DNA from: Streptomyces corynorhini
GTDB taxonomy: Bacteria > Actinomycetota > Actinomycetes > Streptomycetales > Streptomycetaceae
Assembly (NCBI RefSeq): GCF_003346515.1
Contig: NZ_QQNA01000036.1
Span: forward strand, 1-41,254
Length of the DNA: 41,254 nucleotides
Direction of reading: 5' to 3'
The notes beneath the pieces are model-generated. The model was not told the DNA's origin. It made no database searches and saw only the letters and a program-made list of their open reading frames with translations. Below are positions 16,666 through 25,212 of the stretch, piece by piece. The position numbers and the translations under genes are program-made. Position 1 is the stretch's first letter. Each line of letters opens with the position of its first letter.

Positions 16666-17955
16666 TCAGCCCTTGAGCGTCGGCGAGATCTGTTCGCATA
16701 TGCCGGTGACGGCGGCTTTCACGTCGCCTCCCGACCACACCGAGTCGAGGCCCGCGCGGACCTTGTCGGAGAACTGCGAGAGCACCGGGTGCTGCGGCTT
16801 CACCGACGCTTCGGGGACCACGTCGATGATCGCCGACTGGATCGCCTCGGGCGAGAGCTTCGGCGCGGCCTGGGAGAGCGTCTTCACGTTGAGGAGCGAC
16901 TTACGGGGCGGCGGGAAGAACTGCGCGAGGAGTTCGGCGTTGGTGGGGTTCGTCAGGTGGGCGAGGAACGCGGCCGCCTGCTCCTTGTGGCCGCCGCGTT
17001 CGAGCACGCTCACCCCCGCCTGTCCGACGATGGGGTGGTAGCCCTTCGGCCCTGCCGGGAGGGGGAGGAACGACCACGTGAAGCTGGAGTCGAGGCTCCC
17101 CGACTGACTGAGCTGCGCGACGCTGAAGGCCACGTCGCCGCTCGCGAACGCCGCGGGCTCCGCTTTTCCGGAGATGGCGGGGATGGCGCCGCGGCTCATC
17201 TGTTTCTGGTACCAGGTGAGGTAGTCGATCATCTCCGGTGACGTGAACGCGCACGTCGAGCCGTCCTCGGACCACGGGGCGGCACCCCATGCGCTGCCGA
17301 GCATGGTCACCGCGCTCCAGTTCGTGGGGTTGAACGTCGGGACGTTCAACCCCACGGCCTTGGTCTTGCTGTTCGTCGCCGCGGCGATGTCGGCGATCGT
17401 CTTCCACGTGTAGTCCGGGGTCCCGACCAGTGCTGCCACATCGGGCTGGCCGGCGGCCTTCAGGAGGTCTTCGTTGACGTAGAGGGCGAACGGCGAGTTG
17501 GAGAACGGGTACGCGTAGACGCCGCCCTTCTCGTCCTGCCACGGAGCGAGCGCGGCGGGGAGGATGTCGTCGAGGTCGTAGCCGTCGGCGCCCTTCAGCG
17601 TGGAGCCAACGTCGTGCAGGACGCCCGCGTCGACGAACTCGGGGCCGCTCGCCTCGGGGATCCAGGCCAGGTCGGGAACGTCGCCACCGGCGATCTGCGT
17701 CGTCAGCCCGGCGATGTAGTCCGGGTTCGTGACGGGCTCGAACGTGATCGACGCGACCTCGTCACGGTGCTCCGCGACATAGGCGTCGCCGACCTTCTTC
17801 AGCAACGCCAGGTGATCCTTGTTGGACGACCAGAGCGCCATCTTCAGGTCGGCCGGACCTGACTCGCCGGTGTCGCCGCCGCCGCATGCGCTGAGGCACA
17901 GGGCCAGAACTCCGGTGAGCGCGATGGCGGCTCTTCGGGATCGGGTAGCTCGCAT
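16666..17955 (-). CDS. Sugar-binding lipoprotein of an ABC importer
   Basis: The 429-aa extracytoplasmic binding protein (SBP_bac_1 type) has a lipoprotein signal RAAIALTGVLALCLSAC with lipobox LSAC and lipidated Cys24. Then come the ligand-binding lobes (LKMALWSSNKDHLALLKKVG, DVPDLAWIPEASGPEF, GVYAYPFSNSPFALYVNEDL). It captures an oligosaccharide for the two downstream permeases. The ATG at 17955 was chosen because AAGGAG lies directly upstream; an ATG seven codons earlier lacks one. Two AGCGCT-core sites between this gene and lacI suggest LacI-type control at an internal promoter. Given the neighbouring beta-mannosidase, a mannose-containing glycan is the most economical guess. Confidence 0.92.
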   Translation of the reverse strand: MRATRSRRAAIALTGVLALCLSACGGGDTGESGPADLKMALWSSNKDHLALLKKVGDAYVAEHRDEVASITFEPVTNPDYIAGLTTQIAGGDVPDLAWIPEASGPEFVDAGVLHDVGSTLKGADGYDLDDILPAALAPWQDEKGGVYAYPFSNSPFALYVNEDLLKAAGQPDVAALVGTPDYTWKTIADIAAATNSKTKAVGLNVPTFNPTNWSAVTMLGSAWGAAPWSEDGSTCAFTSPEMIDYLTWYQKQMSRGAIPAISGKAEPAAFASGDVAFSVAQLSQSGSLDSSFTWSFLPLPAGPKGYHPIVGQAGVSVLERGGHKEQAAAFLAHLTNPTNAELLAQFFPPPRKSLLNVKTLSQAAPKLSPEAIQSAIIDVVPEASVKPQHPVLSQFSDKVRAGLDSVWSGGDVKAAVTGICEQISPTLKG

Positions 17956-17984
17956 GAAGTACTCCTTCGTACTCATTCCGCGCC

Positions 17985-18019
17985 GTAGCGCTCCGCGGAA
18001 AGTAAAGTACCAGCGCTAC
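17985..18019. promoter_or_regulatory. Paired LacI-type operator half-palindromes
   Basis: GTAGCGCT (core AGCGCT at 17987-17992) and AGCGCTACC (core at 18012-18017) are arranged as an inverted pair 25 bp apart, in the 72-bp gap between lacI and the binding-protein gene. The same AGCGCT core appears in front of the beta-mannosidase gene. Confidence 0.6.
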
Positions 18020-18027
18020 CGAGAAAA

Positions 18028-19062
18028 TCAAGCCATATTTTCGAGAACTTGTGGAACCGCTGTCGAGTCCCGCACGATCAGCTCGGTCGCAAGATCGGTG
18101 TGATAGACGGGAGGCGCTCCGCCGAGCAGCAGCTTGTGCGCGACGTCCACCGCGTACGACCCCATCGCCTCCGACGGCTGCCTGATGGTCGTCAGCCGCG
18201 GCGCCGTCATCCGCGCGACGGGTTGATCGTCGAACCCGATGACGCTGAGGTCGCGCGGGACGGACATCCCTGCACGTCGCGCGGCTTCCAGCACTCCGGC
18301 CGCCTGCGCGTCACTCGCCGCGAAGATCGCCGTGACCCGGTCAGGCCGGTCCAGGAGGGACTCCGCGGCCCGCAGCCCCGATTCGTACGTGAAATCCCCC
18401 TCCTCGACGATGTCGGCGCCGGGCTGGATCCCCGCGGAGGCGAGCGCGGCCAGGTGGCCGTGCTTGCGCGCGATCGACGCCTGTGTGTCGGACACGCCGC
18501 CGAGAAAACCGATGCGCCGGTGCCCGAGCGACAGCAGGTGCTGGGTGGCCGCCATGCCGCCCGCGAAGTTCGTCGCGCCGACGGAGTACGAGTCGCTGTC
18601 GGGCAACCGGTAGGTGTCGACCTCGACGAGCGGGACCCCGTTCTTGGCGAGCTTCGCCCGCTCCTCCGTCCTCAGCCGGGATTTCACCGCGATCACGGCC
18701 ACCGGCCCGTTCCGCTTCGTCCGCTCGATCCACCCCGCGGCCGGCGCTCCGTCGGGAAGGTCGAGAAGGACCAGCTCAAGCCCGGTCTCGTGGGCCGCGC
18801 GCATGGTGCCGCGCAGGATCTCCACGGTCAGCGGCGACGACATGCTCGAACTCGCGAGCACGACCACCACCGTCGCCAGATCGCGCCGGGAGCGCTGTTT
18901 CGGCGACAGGTACTGCTTGTCGCGCAACACGGACTCCACCCGCACACGGGTGTCGTCGGCGACGTCCGGCGCCCCGTTCACGACCTTCGAGACGGTGGAG
19001 ACCGAAACACCCGCCTCGCCCGCCACCTCGGCGAGCGACGGTCGACGCTCCTTGTCACGCAT
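18028..19062 (-). CDS. LacI-family transcriptional regulator (transport operon)
   Basis: The 344-aa regulator has an N-terminal LacI helix-turn-helix and hinge (PSLAEVAGEAGVSVSTVSKV followed by VNGAPDVADDTRVRVE). A periplasmic-binding-protein-like sensor domain follows (TVVVVLASSSMSSPLTVEIL, LGHRRIGFLGG, VIGFDDQPVARM). It probably represses the transport operon and perhaps the divergent FAD oxidoreductase gene until a sugar ligand binds. The ATG at 19062 (MRDKERRPSL) has GAAGGG eight bases upstream, better placed than the ATG at 19080. The gene heads the five-gene leftward unit ending with the Tat-exported enzyme. Confidence 0.9.
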   Translation of the reverse strand: MRDKERRPSLAEVAGEAGVSVSTVSKVVNGAPDVADDTRVRVESVLRDKQYLSPKQRSRRDLATVVVVLASSSMSSPLTVEILRGTMRAAHETGLELVLLDLPDGAPAAGWIERTKRNGPVAVIAVKSRLRTEERAKLAKNGVPLVEVDTYRLPDSDSYSVGATNFAGGMAATQHLLSLGHRRIGFLGGVSDTQASIARKHGHLAALASAGIQPGADIVEEGDFTYESGLRAAESLLDRPDRVTAIFAASDAQAAGVLEAARRAGMSVPRDLSVIGFDDQPVARMTAPRLTTIRQPSEAMGSYAVDVAHKLLLGGAPPVYHTDLATELIVRDSTAVPQVLENMA

Positions 19063-19152
19063 GAGTATCCCTTCGATCACTTCGAGTCCTGGAAGTCTAC
19101 GGCGAACGGCGTCGCCTTGAGAGATTTCACTTCAGTATGATCGGGAAACTTA

Positions 19153-19166
19153 CCGAGAGTTCTCGG
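19153..19166. promoter_or_regulatory. Perfect short palindrome in the divergent lacI / oxidoreductase intergenic region
   Basis: CCGAGAGTTCTCGG is a 6-bp inverted repeat around GT, about 20 bp before the oxidoreductase GTG. It differs from the AGCGCT sites, so whether LacI or another factor binds is unclear. Confidence 0.35.
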
Positions 19167-19185
19167 GAAAGAAAGGTGTTCTCCC

Positions 19186-20796
19186 GTGACAGGACAGCAA
19201 GCAGACCTTCTCATCGTCGGCGGCGGCGTCGGCGGCGTCTCCGCCGCCCTCGCGGCTCTGCGCCGCGGCAGATCGGTGCTCATGACCGAGCGGACACCGT
19301 GGCTGGGCGGACAGCTGACGGCCCAACTGGTGCCCAGCGACGAGCACCGACGCATCGAGACGACCGGCCGCAACCGCAGCTACGCCCAGTTCCGCGAACT
19401 CGTCCGCGAGCACTACCGCACCTACTACCCGCTCACCGCGGCCGCGAGAACCGACCAGCACCTCAACCCCGGCGCGGCGTGGGTCAGTCCGCTCAGCGTC
19501 GAGCCGAAGGTCATCCTCGCGGTGATCCACAGCATGCTGCGCCCGTACGAGGCGTCCGGACGGCTCACACTCATGCTGGAGACGTCCCCCGTCGCCGTCC
19601 ACACCGACGGCGACCGCGTCACCGCGGTGACGGTGCGCGACCGCGCGGGGGAGGCGCACGACCTCCGCGCGCCGTTCGTGCTGGACGCGACCGAGCTGGG
19701 CGACCTCCTGGAACTCGGTGGAGTCGAGTTCGTCACCGGCCGCGAGTCCCGCGGCGAGACCGGTGAGCCCGGCGCGCCCGAGACCGCTGATCCCCTCGAC
19801 ATGCAGAGCGTCACCTGGTGCTTCGCGGTCGAGCACCTCGCCGGCCAGGACCACACCATCGACCGGCCCGACGACTACGGCTTCTTCCGCGAGTGGCGAC
19901 CGCCGCAGCTCGACGGCGAGAAGATACTCGGGTTCCGCCGTGCCGCCCACGACGGATCGATCTCCAGGGAGTACACGCTGCGCGTGAACGACGACGACGA
20001 CCCGTTCGCCATCGACGTGGACCACCGCAACATGGGCGGAGCCCCCGAGCTGTGGAACTACCGCCGCGTCGCGGCGCGGCGCCAGTTCGAGGACGGCGCG
20101 TACGAGAGTGACATCGTCATCGTGAACTGGCCGATGAACGACTACGCCGGCGGTACGGTGTTCGGCAGCGACGACGCGGCGGTCCACTGGGACCGGTCGA
20201 AGGCGCTGAGCCGGTCGCTGCTCTACTGGCTGCAGACGGAGGCTCCGCGACCCGACGGCGGCGTCGGCTGGCCAGGACTGCGCCTCGCGCCGCGCGTCAC
20301 CGGGACGTCGGACGGGTTCGCCATGACGCCGTACTTCCGGGAGTCACGCCGCATCCGAGCGGAGCGCACGATCCTCGAACAGGACTTCGACCGGGATCTC
20401 CGCGACGGCCGGGGCGCCGAGCGCTACCCGGACACCGTGGGCGTCGGTCACTACTACTGGATCGACCGGCACGCCACGACCGGGGGCAGCGCGGGTGGCG
20501 GCGGCCTGCCGGAGCCCTTCGAGATCCCGCTCGGTGCCCTCCTGCCGCAGCGCGTACGGAACCTTCTCCCCGCCGCGAAGAACATCGGCACCACGCACAT
20601 CTCGAACGGCAGTTACCGGCTGCAGCCCGTCGAGTGGTCCATCGGCGAGGCCGTGGGAGCCCTCGCCTCGTACTGCCTCGACCACGGCCTGGAGCCGTCC
20701 GCGGTGCGCTCCGACGCGCACCGGCTCGGCGACTTCCAGCGCGACCTCGAACGCGGAGGCGCGCAGCTGCGGTGGGATCCCGCGCTCCGCTGGTAG
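19186..20796 (+). CDS. FAD-dependent oxidoreductase (FAD_oxidored family)
   Basis: The 536-aa flavoprotein has an N-terminal dinucleotide-binding motif LLIVGGGVGGVSAALAALRR (GxGxxG) and an acidic ribose-binding TER about 20 residues later. The FAD_oxidored signature is present (PWLGGQLTAQLV, VLDATELGDLLELGGVEFVTG and a C-terminal NIGTTHISNGSYRLQPVEWS, then IGEAVGALA). Relatives in sugar-use loci are often labelled xanthan-lyase-like although they are oxidoreductases. There is no signal peptide, so it likely oxidises an imported sugar or uronate. The GTG at 19186 follows AAAGG. It is divergent from lacI and convergent with the second lacI gene, with a 13-bp gap. Confidence 0.88.
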   Translation: MTGQQADLLIVGGGVGGVSAALAALRRGRSVLMTERTPWLGGQLTAQLVPSDEHRRIETTGRNRSYAQFRELVREHYRTYYPLTAAARTDQHLNPGAAWVSPLSVEPKVILAVIHSMLRPYEASGRLTLMLETSPVAVHTDGDRVTAVTVRDRAGEAHDLRAPFVLDATELGDLLELGGVEFVTGRESRGETGEPGAPETADPLDMQSVTWCFAVEHLAGQDHTIDRPDDYGFFREWRPPQLDGEKILGFRRAAHDGSISREYTLRVNDDDDPFAIDVDHRNMGGAPELWNYRRVAARRQFEDGAYESDIVIVNWPMNDYAGGTVFGSDDAAVHWDRSKALSRSLLYWLQTEAPRPDGGVGWPGLRLAPRVTGTSDGFAMTPYFRESRRIRAERTILEQDFDRDLRDGRGAERYPDTVGVGHYYWIDRHATTGGSAGGGGLPEPFEIPLGALLPQRVRNLLPAAKNIGTTHISNGSYRLQPVEWSIGEAVGALASYCLDHGLEPSAVRSDAHRLGDFQRDLERGGAQLRWDPALRW

Positions 20797-20809
20797 CGCG
20801 CCGCGAAGG

Positions 20810-21850
20810 TCAGACCTCGACCGGCGCACGACCGGTCGAGGCTCTGCACCGCAACGTCGGGGTCGCGTCCTGATGAGTGGACGGGGCCGCACCGTCGATG
20901 ACGTCGAGAAGCCGGCGCGCGGCATGGGCGCCGAGGGCGACGACATCGTGGCCGAGCGCCGTCAGCCCCGGTGTCACGAGACGGCAGAGCAGCGAGTCGT
21001 CCCACGCGATGATGGAGACGTCGCCGGGGACCGCGAGACCCAGTTCGTGTGCGGTGGTCAGCGCCACGACCGCCATGACGTCGTTGTCGAACAGCAGACC
21101 CGTCGGCGCCCGGGGCGACGACAGCACGGTACGCGCGGCCGCCGCACCGGAATCCTGCGAGAGGTCGGTGCGCACGATGTCGTGTTCGAGGCCCGCGGCG
21201 CGGGCGGCCTGCTCGAACGCGTCGTCGCGGATGGCCGTGTACGCATAGCGGCGGGGGGCCGCGACACGGGTGACGCGTCGATGGCCGAGGGCCGCGAGAT
21301 GCTCGACTGCCTGCCGCGTCGCCTCGGCGTCGTTCGTCCACACCGTCGTCAGTCCGGCCGCGACGCTCGGGTCGCCGACGACGACCGCGGGCAGGCCGGC
21401 CTGCGACACGACGGAGATACGGGGATCATCCGGGAGCAGATCGGTGAGCAGGACGCCGTCGACACGACGCGACATGTGCCAGCGCCGGATCGCGTCGGCC
21501 TCGGCGCCCGCGTCGGGCACGACCTCCAGCAGGAGTCCCATCGAACGAGACGCGAGCGTCGCCTCCACCCCGGCGATGAACTGCATGTAGAACGGCTCGA
21601 CGGAGAGATCACGAGGGTCCTTGGCGAGCACCAGACCGATCGTGTCCGCGCCCGCGCCCGCCAGCGTGCGGGCGGCGCTCGCCGGCGACCAGCCGAGCCG
21701 GGCCGCCACTTCGAGAACCCGTTCGCGCGTGGCCGACGACACACCGGACCGGCCGTTGAGAGCATAGGAGACGCTCGCGGTCGACGTCCGCGCCTCGCGC
21801 GCGACGTCCGCGATGGTGACCCGCCGGGTCTGTGGAGCGCTCGTCATCAC
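20810..21850 (-). CDS. LacI-family transcriptional regulator (beta-mannosidase operon)
   Basis: The 346-aa protein has a LacI DNA-binding domain (VTIADVAREARTSTASVSYA, then LNGRSGVSSATRERVLEVAA) and a sugar-sensing domain (TIGLVLAKDPRDLSVEPFYM, LGHRRVTRVAAPRRYAYTAI, VSIIAWDDSLLCRLVTPGLT). It lies 15 bp downstream of the beta-mannosidase gene in the same direction. It probably controls that gene through the perfect TAAGCGCTTA site at 24378. The start is ATG-ATG at 21850/21847 and the ribosome binding site (GGGAGC) is weakly placed. Its sequence is clearly different from the LacI at 18028-19062, so the locus has two regulators. Confidence 0.9.
   Translation of the reverse strand: MMTSAPQTRRVTIADVAREARTSTASVSYALNGRSGVSSATRERVLEVAARLGWSPASAARTLAGAGADTIGLVLAKDPRDLSVEPFYMQFIAGVEATLASRSMGLLLEVVPDAGAEADAIRRWHMSRRVDGVLLTDLLPDDPRISVVSQAGLPAVVVGDPSVAAGLTTVWTNDAEATRQAVEHLAALGHRRVTRVAAPRRYAYTAIRDDAFEQAARAAGLEHDIVRTDLSQDSGAAAARTVLSSPRAPTGLLFDNDVMAVVALTTAHELGLAVPGDVSIIAWDDSLLCRLVTPGLTALGHDVVALGAHAARRLLDVIDGAAPSTHQDATPTLRCRASTGRAPVEV
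20815..20841 (+). terminator. Terminator-like hairpin between convergent genes
   Basis: Arms CCTCGACCGG (20815-20824) and CCGGTCGAGG (20832-20841) have a 7-base loop and begin 19 bp after the oxidoreductase stop. The hairpin lies inside the last codons of the convergent lacI gene. Confidence 0.6.
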
Positions 21851-21865
21851 CGATGCCAGCTCCCG

Positions 21866-24334
21866 TCAGTCGGAACCGATGATATCCCTCAGCGAGGCGA
21901 CGACGAAGGCCGCCTGTGGCGAGGCGGCGTCGAGCGGCTCCGGCGCGCGGACCCGGAAGATCTCCGTCTCCCCGGGCAGCACGGTGGTGAAGCCACGGTC
22001 GACCGTCGCCCCGGGATGGATCCGGTCCGGCTGGACGAGCACATCGCGCGCGAGGTGACGCGAGCGGACACCGATGTCCAGCCCGCCCGTGACGGCGGTG
22101 ACCGTGACCTCCAGCGGCGTTCCGCCGAGCCGCGCGTCCCCCGGCGCGGCGAAGTGCCAGAAGGCCCGCGCGTCGTCGACCGTCGCGAGGAGGAACTCGG
22201 CGCCCGGATCCGGCGACTCGGCGACAGCCGACGGCAGCGGGACGCGCGTCACCGAACGCGGCGGAACCGAGAGCGCGTACGACCGCTCCGCGACGGGCTC
22301 GCCGTCGAGACGCCGCCGGGCGAGGTGCGCCGTCGTGTCCCACGCCTCGTCGTCGTCGTTGACGACGCACAGCTGTGACGCGCCGTCACACGGCTCGATG
22401 GACACGACCCGCGGCGCGTACATGTCGCGCAGGGCGAAGTAGAGCGGCTTGCGGCGTCCGGCGCTGTCGATCGCCGACCACGAGGTGACGGGCCAGAGGT
22501 CGTTGAGCTGCCACACGATGGTGCCCGTGGTCCGCGGCCAGCTCGCGCGCCAGTGCAGCACGCCGGTGCGGACCGCCTCGACCTGCATCCACTGCGTCTG
22601 CAGGTGCCACCGGTCGAAGTCCTCCGTCGGCGGGAGGTGCCGGGCGAGGTTGCGCGCGAGCTTCGCGTGCCCGTCGATGGCCTTCTGATGGTGGCGCACG
22701 TTCTCGGCGTCGACACGCAGCTCACGGTTGGTGATCGCGTCCCGGAGCGTTCGCCAGGCCGCCGCGCCCTGCCAGCCGAACTCGGACACGAAGCGCGGAG
22801 AGCTGTCCCGGTAGACCGCGTAGTCGTCCTCGTTCCAGGCGTCCCAGGAGTGGAACGTCTGGTGGTCGGTGTCGTTCGGCTCGTACGCCCAACTGCCCGA
22901 CCAGGGGCTCCCCTCCGTGTAGGGGCGGGTGGGGTCGAGTTCACGGACGAGGTCCGGGAGCCATTCGAGGTAGTACCGCTCGCCCCAGGTCAGCTCACCT
23001 CCCGGCTGCGCCGCCCAGTCCTTGTCGAGGCGCATCCAGAGGTTCTCGTTGTTCCCGTTCCAGAGGGCGAGGCTGGGATGGGAGCTGAGCCGCACGATGT
23101 TCTCGCGGGCCTCGGCGAGCACCTCGGAGCGGATCGGCTCCTCCTCGGGGTAGGCGGCGCACGCGAAGAGGAAGTCCTGCCACACGAGCAGGCCCAACTC
23201 GTCGCACGCCGCGTAGAACGCGTCGCTCTCGTAGACCCCTCCGCCCCATACGCGGACGAGGTTGACGTTCGCGTCGGCGGCCTGCTCCAGACGGGTCCGG
23301 ACGCGCTCGGCGGTGACCGCCCCGGGGAAGACGCTCTCGGGGATCCAGTTCACGCCCTTGACGAACAGGGGGCGTTCGTTCACCGTCACGACGAACGGGG
23401 TGCCGTGGGTGTCGGGCTCCCGGTCGACGGCGACGGTCCGGAAGCCGACCCGTGTGCGGTGCTCGTCGAGCCGCTCCTTCCCGGACCGGAGCGAGACCTC
23501 GACCGGATACAGGTGTGGTGCGCCGAGCCCTCGCGGGTACCACCGCCGTACGCCGGGAACGGCGACGACGACGGTCGCGGAGTCCTCGCCCGGCTGGACC
23601 TCGGCGTGGACGGCCTGCCCGGCGATCTCGACCTCCAGGTGCAACGGGAGTGCCGCCCCCGAGACCGTTCGCTCGATGTCGATGTGGGCGGTGAGGATGC
23701 CGGTGTCCTTGAACACGTCGACCAGGGGACGGACCGCGGCGATCCGCGCCGTGCTCCACGTCTCCACCGTGACGTCACGCCACAGCCCGCACCCCGGGAG
23801 GGTCGGTCCCCAGTCCCAGCCGAAGCCGCTCGCCATCTTCCGGATGAACGCGAAGGGCTGCGGATAGGCGCTGGGCCGCGCTCCGAGCGCGCGCTCCCAC
23901 TGCTCCGCCTCGGTGTACGCGGACGTGAACCGGACATCGACGGCGTTCGTCTCGGCCGCGACCGCTGTGATGTCGAACCGGTAGGAACGGTGCATGTTCC
24001 GGGTGCTTCCGACCGTCCGCCCGTTGACCGCGACGGACGCGACGGTGTCGACACCGTCGAGGACGAGGTCGATCCGCTCCGCGCCGACGGCGGCGGCGAA
24101 CGTACGGCTGAGTCCCCAGTCGCACCTCGACACCCACGAGACGTCGTCCTCGTTCTGGTCGACGAAGGGATCGGGAATGAGGCCCGCTGCCAGCAGGTCG
24201 AGGTGGATCGCCCCCGGAACCCGCGCGTCGATGGCCCGGCCGACGAGCGGGACGGCCGCTTCCGGCACCGGAGTCAGGCCGTCGGCAACGACTGTCCACG
24301 TCCAACGTCCTGCCAGGTCCAACGTCGTGCGCAT
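21866..24334 (-). CDS. Glycoside hydrolase family 2 beta-mannosidase
   Basis: The 822-aa exo-beta-mannosidase removes terminal beta-mannose from oligosaccharides. The layout is a GH2 sugar-binding jelly roll (about 1-180; WVSRCDWGLSRTF, VASVAVNG, ASGFGWDWGPTLPGCGLWRD), an immunoglobulin-like domain, a TIM barrel (GVNWIPESVFPG, NLVRVWGGGVYESDAFYAAC) and a C-terminal beta domain. The acid/base is E430 in WNGNNEN and the nucleophile E518 in VSEFGWQG, both beta-mannosidase-like contexts. The ATG at 24334 follows GAGGAGGAG; eight codons of upstream frame were dropped. There is no signal peptide, so it acts on imported material. The LacI gene follows in the same operon. Confidence 0.93.
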   Translation of the reverse strand: MRTTLDLAGRWTWTVVADGLTPVPEAAVPLVGRAIDARVPGAIHLDLLAAGLIPDPFVDQNEDDVSWVSRCDWGLSRTFAAAVGAERIDLVLDGVDTVASVAVNGRTVGSTRNMHRSYRFDITAVAAETNAVDVRFTSAYTEAEQWERALGARPSAYPQPFAFIRKMASGFGWDWGPTLPGCGLWRDVTVETWSTARIAAVRPLVDVFKDTGILTAHIDIERTVSGAALPLHLEVEIAGQAVHAEVQPGEDSATVVVAVPGVRRWYPRGLGAPHLYPVEVSLRSGKERLDEHRTRVGFRTVAVDREPDTHGTPFVVTVNERPLFVKGVNWIPESVFPGAVTAERVRTRLEQAADANVNLVRVWGGGVYESDAFYAACDELGLLVWQDFLFACAAYPEEEPIRSEVLAEARENIVRLSSHPSLALWNGNNENLWMRLDKDWAAQPGGELTWGERYYLEWLPDLVRELDPTRPYTEGSPWSGSWAYEPNDTDHQTFHSWDAWNEDDYAVYRDSSPRFVSEFGWQGAAAWRTLRDAITNRELRVDAENVRHHQKAIDGHAKLARNLARHLPPTEDFDRWHLQTQWMQVEAVRTGVLHWRASWPRTTGTIVWQLNDLWPVTSWSAIDSAGRRKPLYFALRDMYAPRVVSIEPCDGASQLCVVNDDDEAWDTTAHLARRRLDGEPVAERSYALSVPPRSVTRVPLPSAVAESPDPGAEFLLATVDDARAFWHFAAPGDARLGGTPLEVTVTAVTGGLDIGVRSRHLARDVLVQPDRIHPGATVDRGFTTVLPGETEIFRVRAPEPLDAASPQAAFVVASLRDIIGSD

Positions 24335-24375
24335 GCGGACTCCTCCTCGCCGGGTCACAGGGGATTCCAGCGTAG

Positions 24376-24390
24376 CCTAAGCGCTTAAGG
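24376..24390. promoter_or_regulatory. LacI-type operator upstream of the beta-mannosidase gene
   Basis: CCTAAGCGCTTAAGG contains the perfect 10-bp palindrome TAAGCGCTTA (24378-24387), about 45 bp upstream of the start codon. The central CG step and AGCGCT core are those of LacI-family operators. Confidence 0.7.
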
Positions 24391-24518
24391 TCAATCGGGA
24401 CAGGCCCCGGCCGCTCCCCCCGCGCCGCCGCGTCCGGGCGCGTGCGGCATCCACGAGCCCGCCAGCCCACCGGCCGCCCAGCGAGGTCCCGCAACCCTGC
24501 GGCGGTGGCTGCGACAGG

Positions 24519-24548
24519 AAAGCCCCCGGGCCATTGACCTGAGGGCTT
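24519..24548 (-). terminator. Decayed terminator beside the leftmost tRNA-Gly fragment
   Basis: AAGCCC (left) can pair with GGGCTT (right) around an imperfect CCGGGCCATTGACCTGA core. The layout matches the better-preserved hairpins at 27617 and 41199, which also sit directly downstream of the tRNA 3' end on the minus strand. Confidence 0.5.
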
Positions 24549-24552
24549 GGTG

Positions 24553-24597
24553 TGGAGCGGGTGACGAGGATCGAACTCGCGCTCTGAGCTGGGGAAT
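24553..24597 (-). repeat. tRNA-Gly(CCC) 3'-end fragment, attachment-site copy 1
   Basis: Read on the minus strand, this gives the anticodon-loop side TTCCCC, T-arm bases (GCGAG, TTCGATC, CTCGT), acceptor CACCCGC, T and CCA. It corresponds to the 3' half of the streptomycete tRNA-Gly with anticodon CCC. The 5' half is missing, and two bases differ from the copy at 27653. A partial tRNA 3' end is the usual product of integration by a tyrosine recombinase. Confidence 0.75.
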
Positions 24598-25147
24598 CAC
24601 CCAGTACCGCGCAGGCTTGGCCGCCTCCGGCCTGGGAAACGCGGCCCTGGGAGCGTGCCGCAGTGGCTTCGTTCGGGCCCGGCTTTCCGCTGTTCACCGT
24701 CCTGACGGGCACGTAGTGACACGCGCATCCCCGGGTGGTCGGCGGAGACGCCGGTGGTCGGCCGAGAGCTGAGTGGGGGCCGCCTCGTTCGGTACGGTCG
24801 CAGACCCCGGTACGGCAGCGGGCCCGGACCGTGCGTCGAGGCCCTGGCCCTGCCCGTACGGTGCGGCCCTGCGACAGTGGTGCGTCGGCTCTGTGCGGTG
24901 CCGTCGCCTGCTTGCCTGCTTGCCCGGCGCCCTCGGCTGCCCCTGCCTCTCGCTGCGAGGTCAGTCACGTCCAGCGTCCGGCCACCTACGGCAGGAACCC
25001 TCGTACCGCTCGGCAGGAGCATCCCGGATGCCGAGGGGCTCACTGGCCTTCAGCGCGTGACAATCCCCGGGGCGGGCGCCCGGCCGGGCCGCGGGACGAC
25101 CGGCCCGAGGCCCGCGCTGGTAAGGTTGGGGCACGCTTGCGGAGAGC

Positions 25148-25179
25148 CTGGGCCCGTGCCGGACAAGGCACGGGCCCAG
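25148..25179 (+). promoter_or_regulatory. Strong hairpin in the helicase 5' leader
   Basis: Perfect 13-bp arms CTGGGCCCGTGCC (25148-25160) and GGCACGGGCCCAG (25167-25179) enclose a 6-base loop, 33 bases before the helicase ATG. It could be an attenuator or a structure sensed by the RNA helicase itself. An upstream terminator is the alternative. Confidence 0.6.
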
Positions 25180-25212
25180 GTCCGTTCAGGGCGCCGAAAC
25201 GAGGAACCCCCA

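Larger units (their letters stand above)
24391..25147. other. Gap between beta-mannosidase gene and helicase gene, containing an attachment-site copy
   Basis: Apart from the operator at its left edge, the imperfect terminator remnant and the tRNA-Gly fragment at 24519-24597, I see no gene. Frames from about 24754 run into the helicase but are low-complexity before its start. A TAAGGT at 25121-25126 could be the helicase -10 element. Confidence 0.45.

Noticed and set aside
24591..24600. Possibility that the GAGCGGGTGACGAG words are only terminators or protein-binding repeats
   Set aside because: They fold as acceptor, T-arm and anticodon-loop of tRNA-Gly(CCC) in the correct order, with terminators in the expected place.
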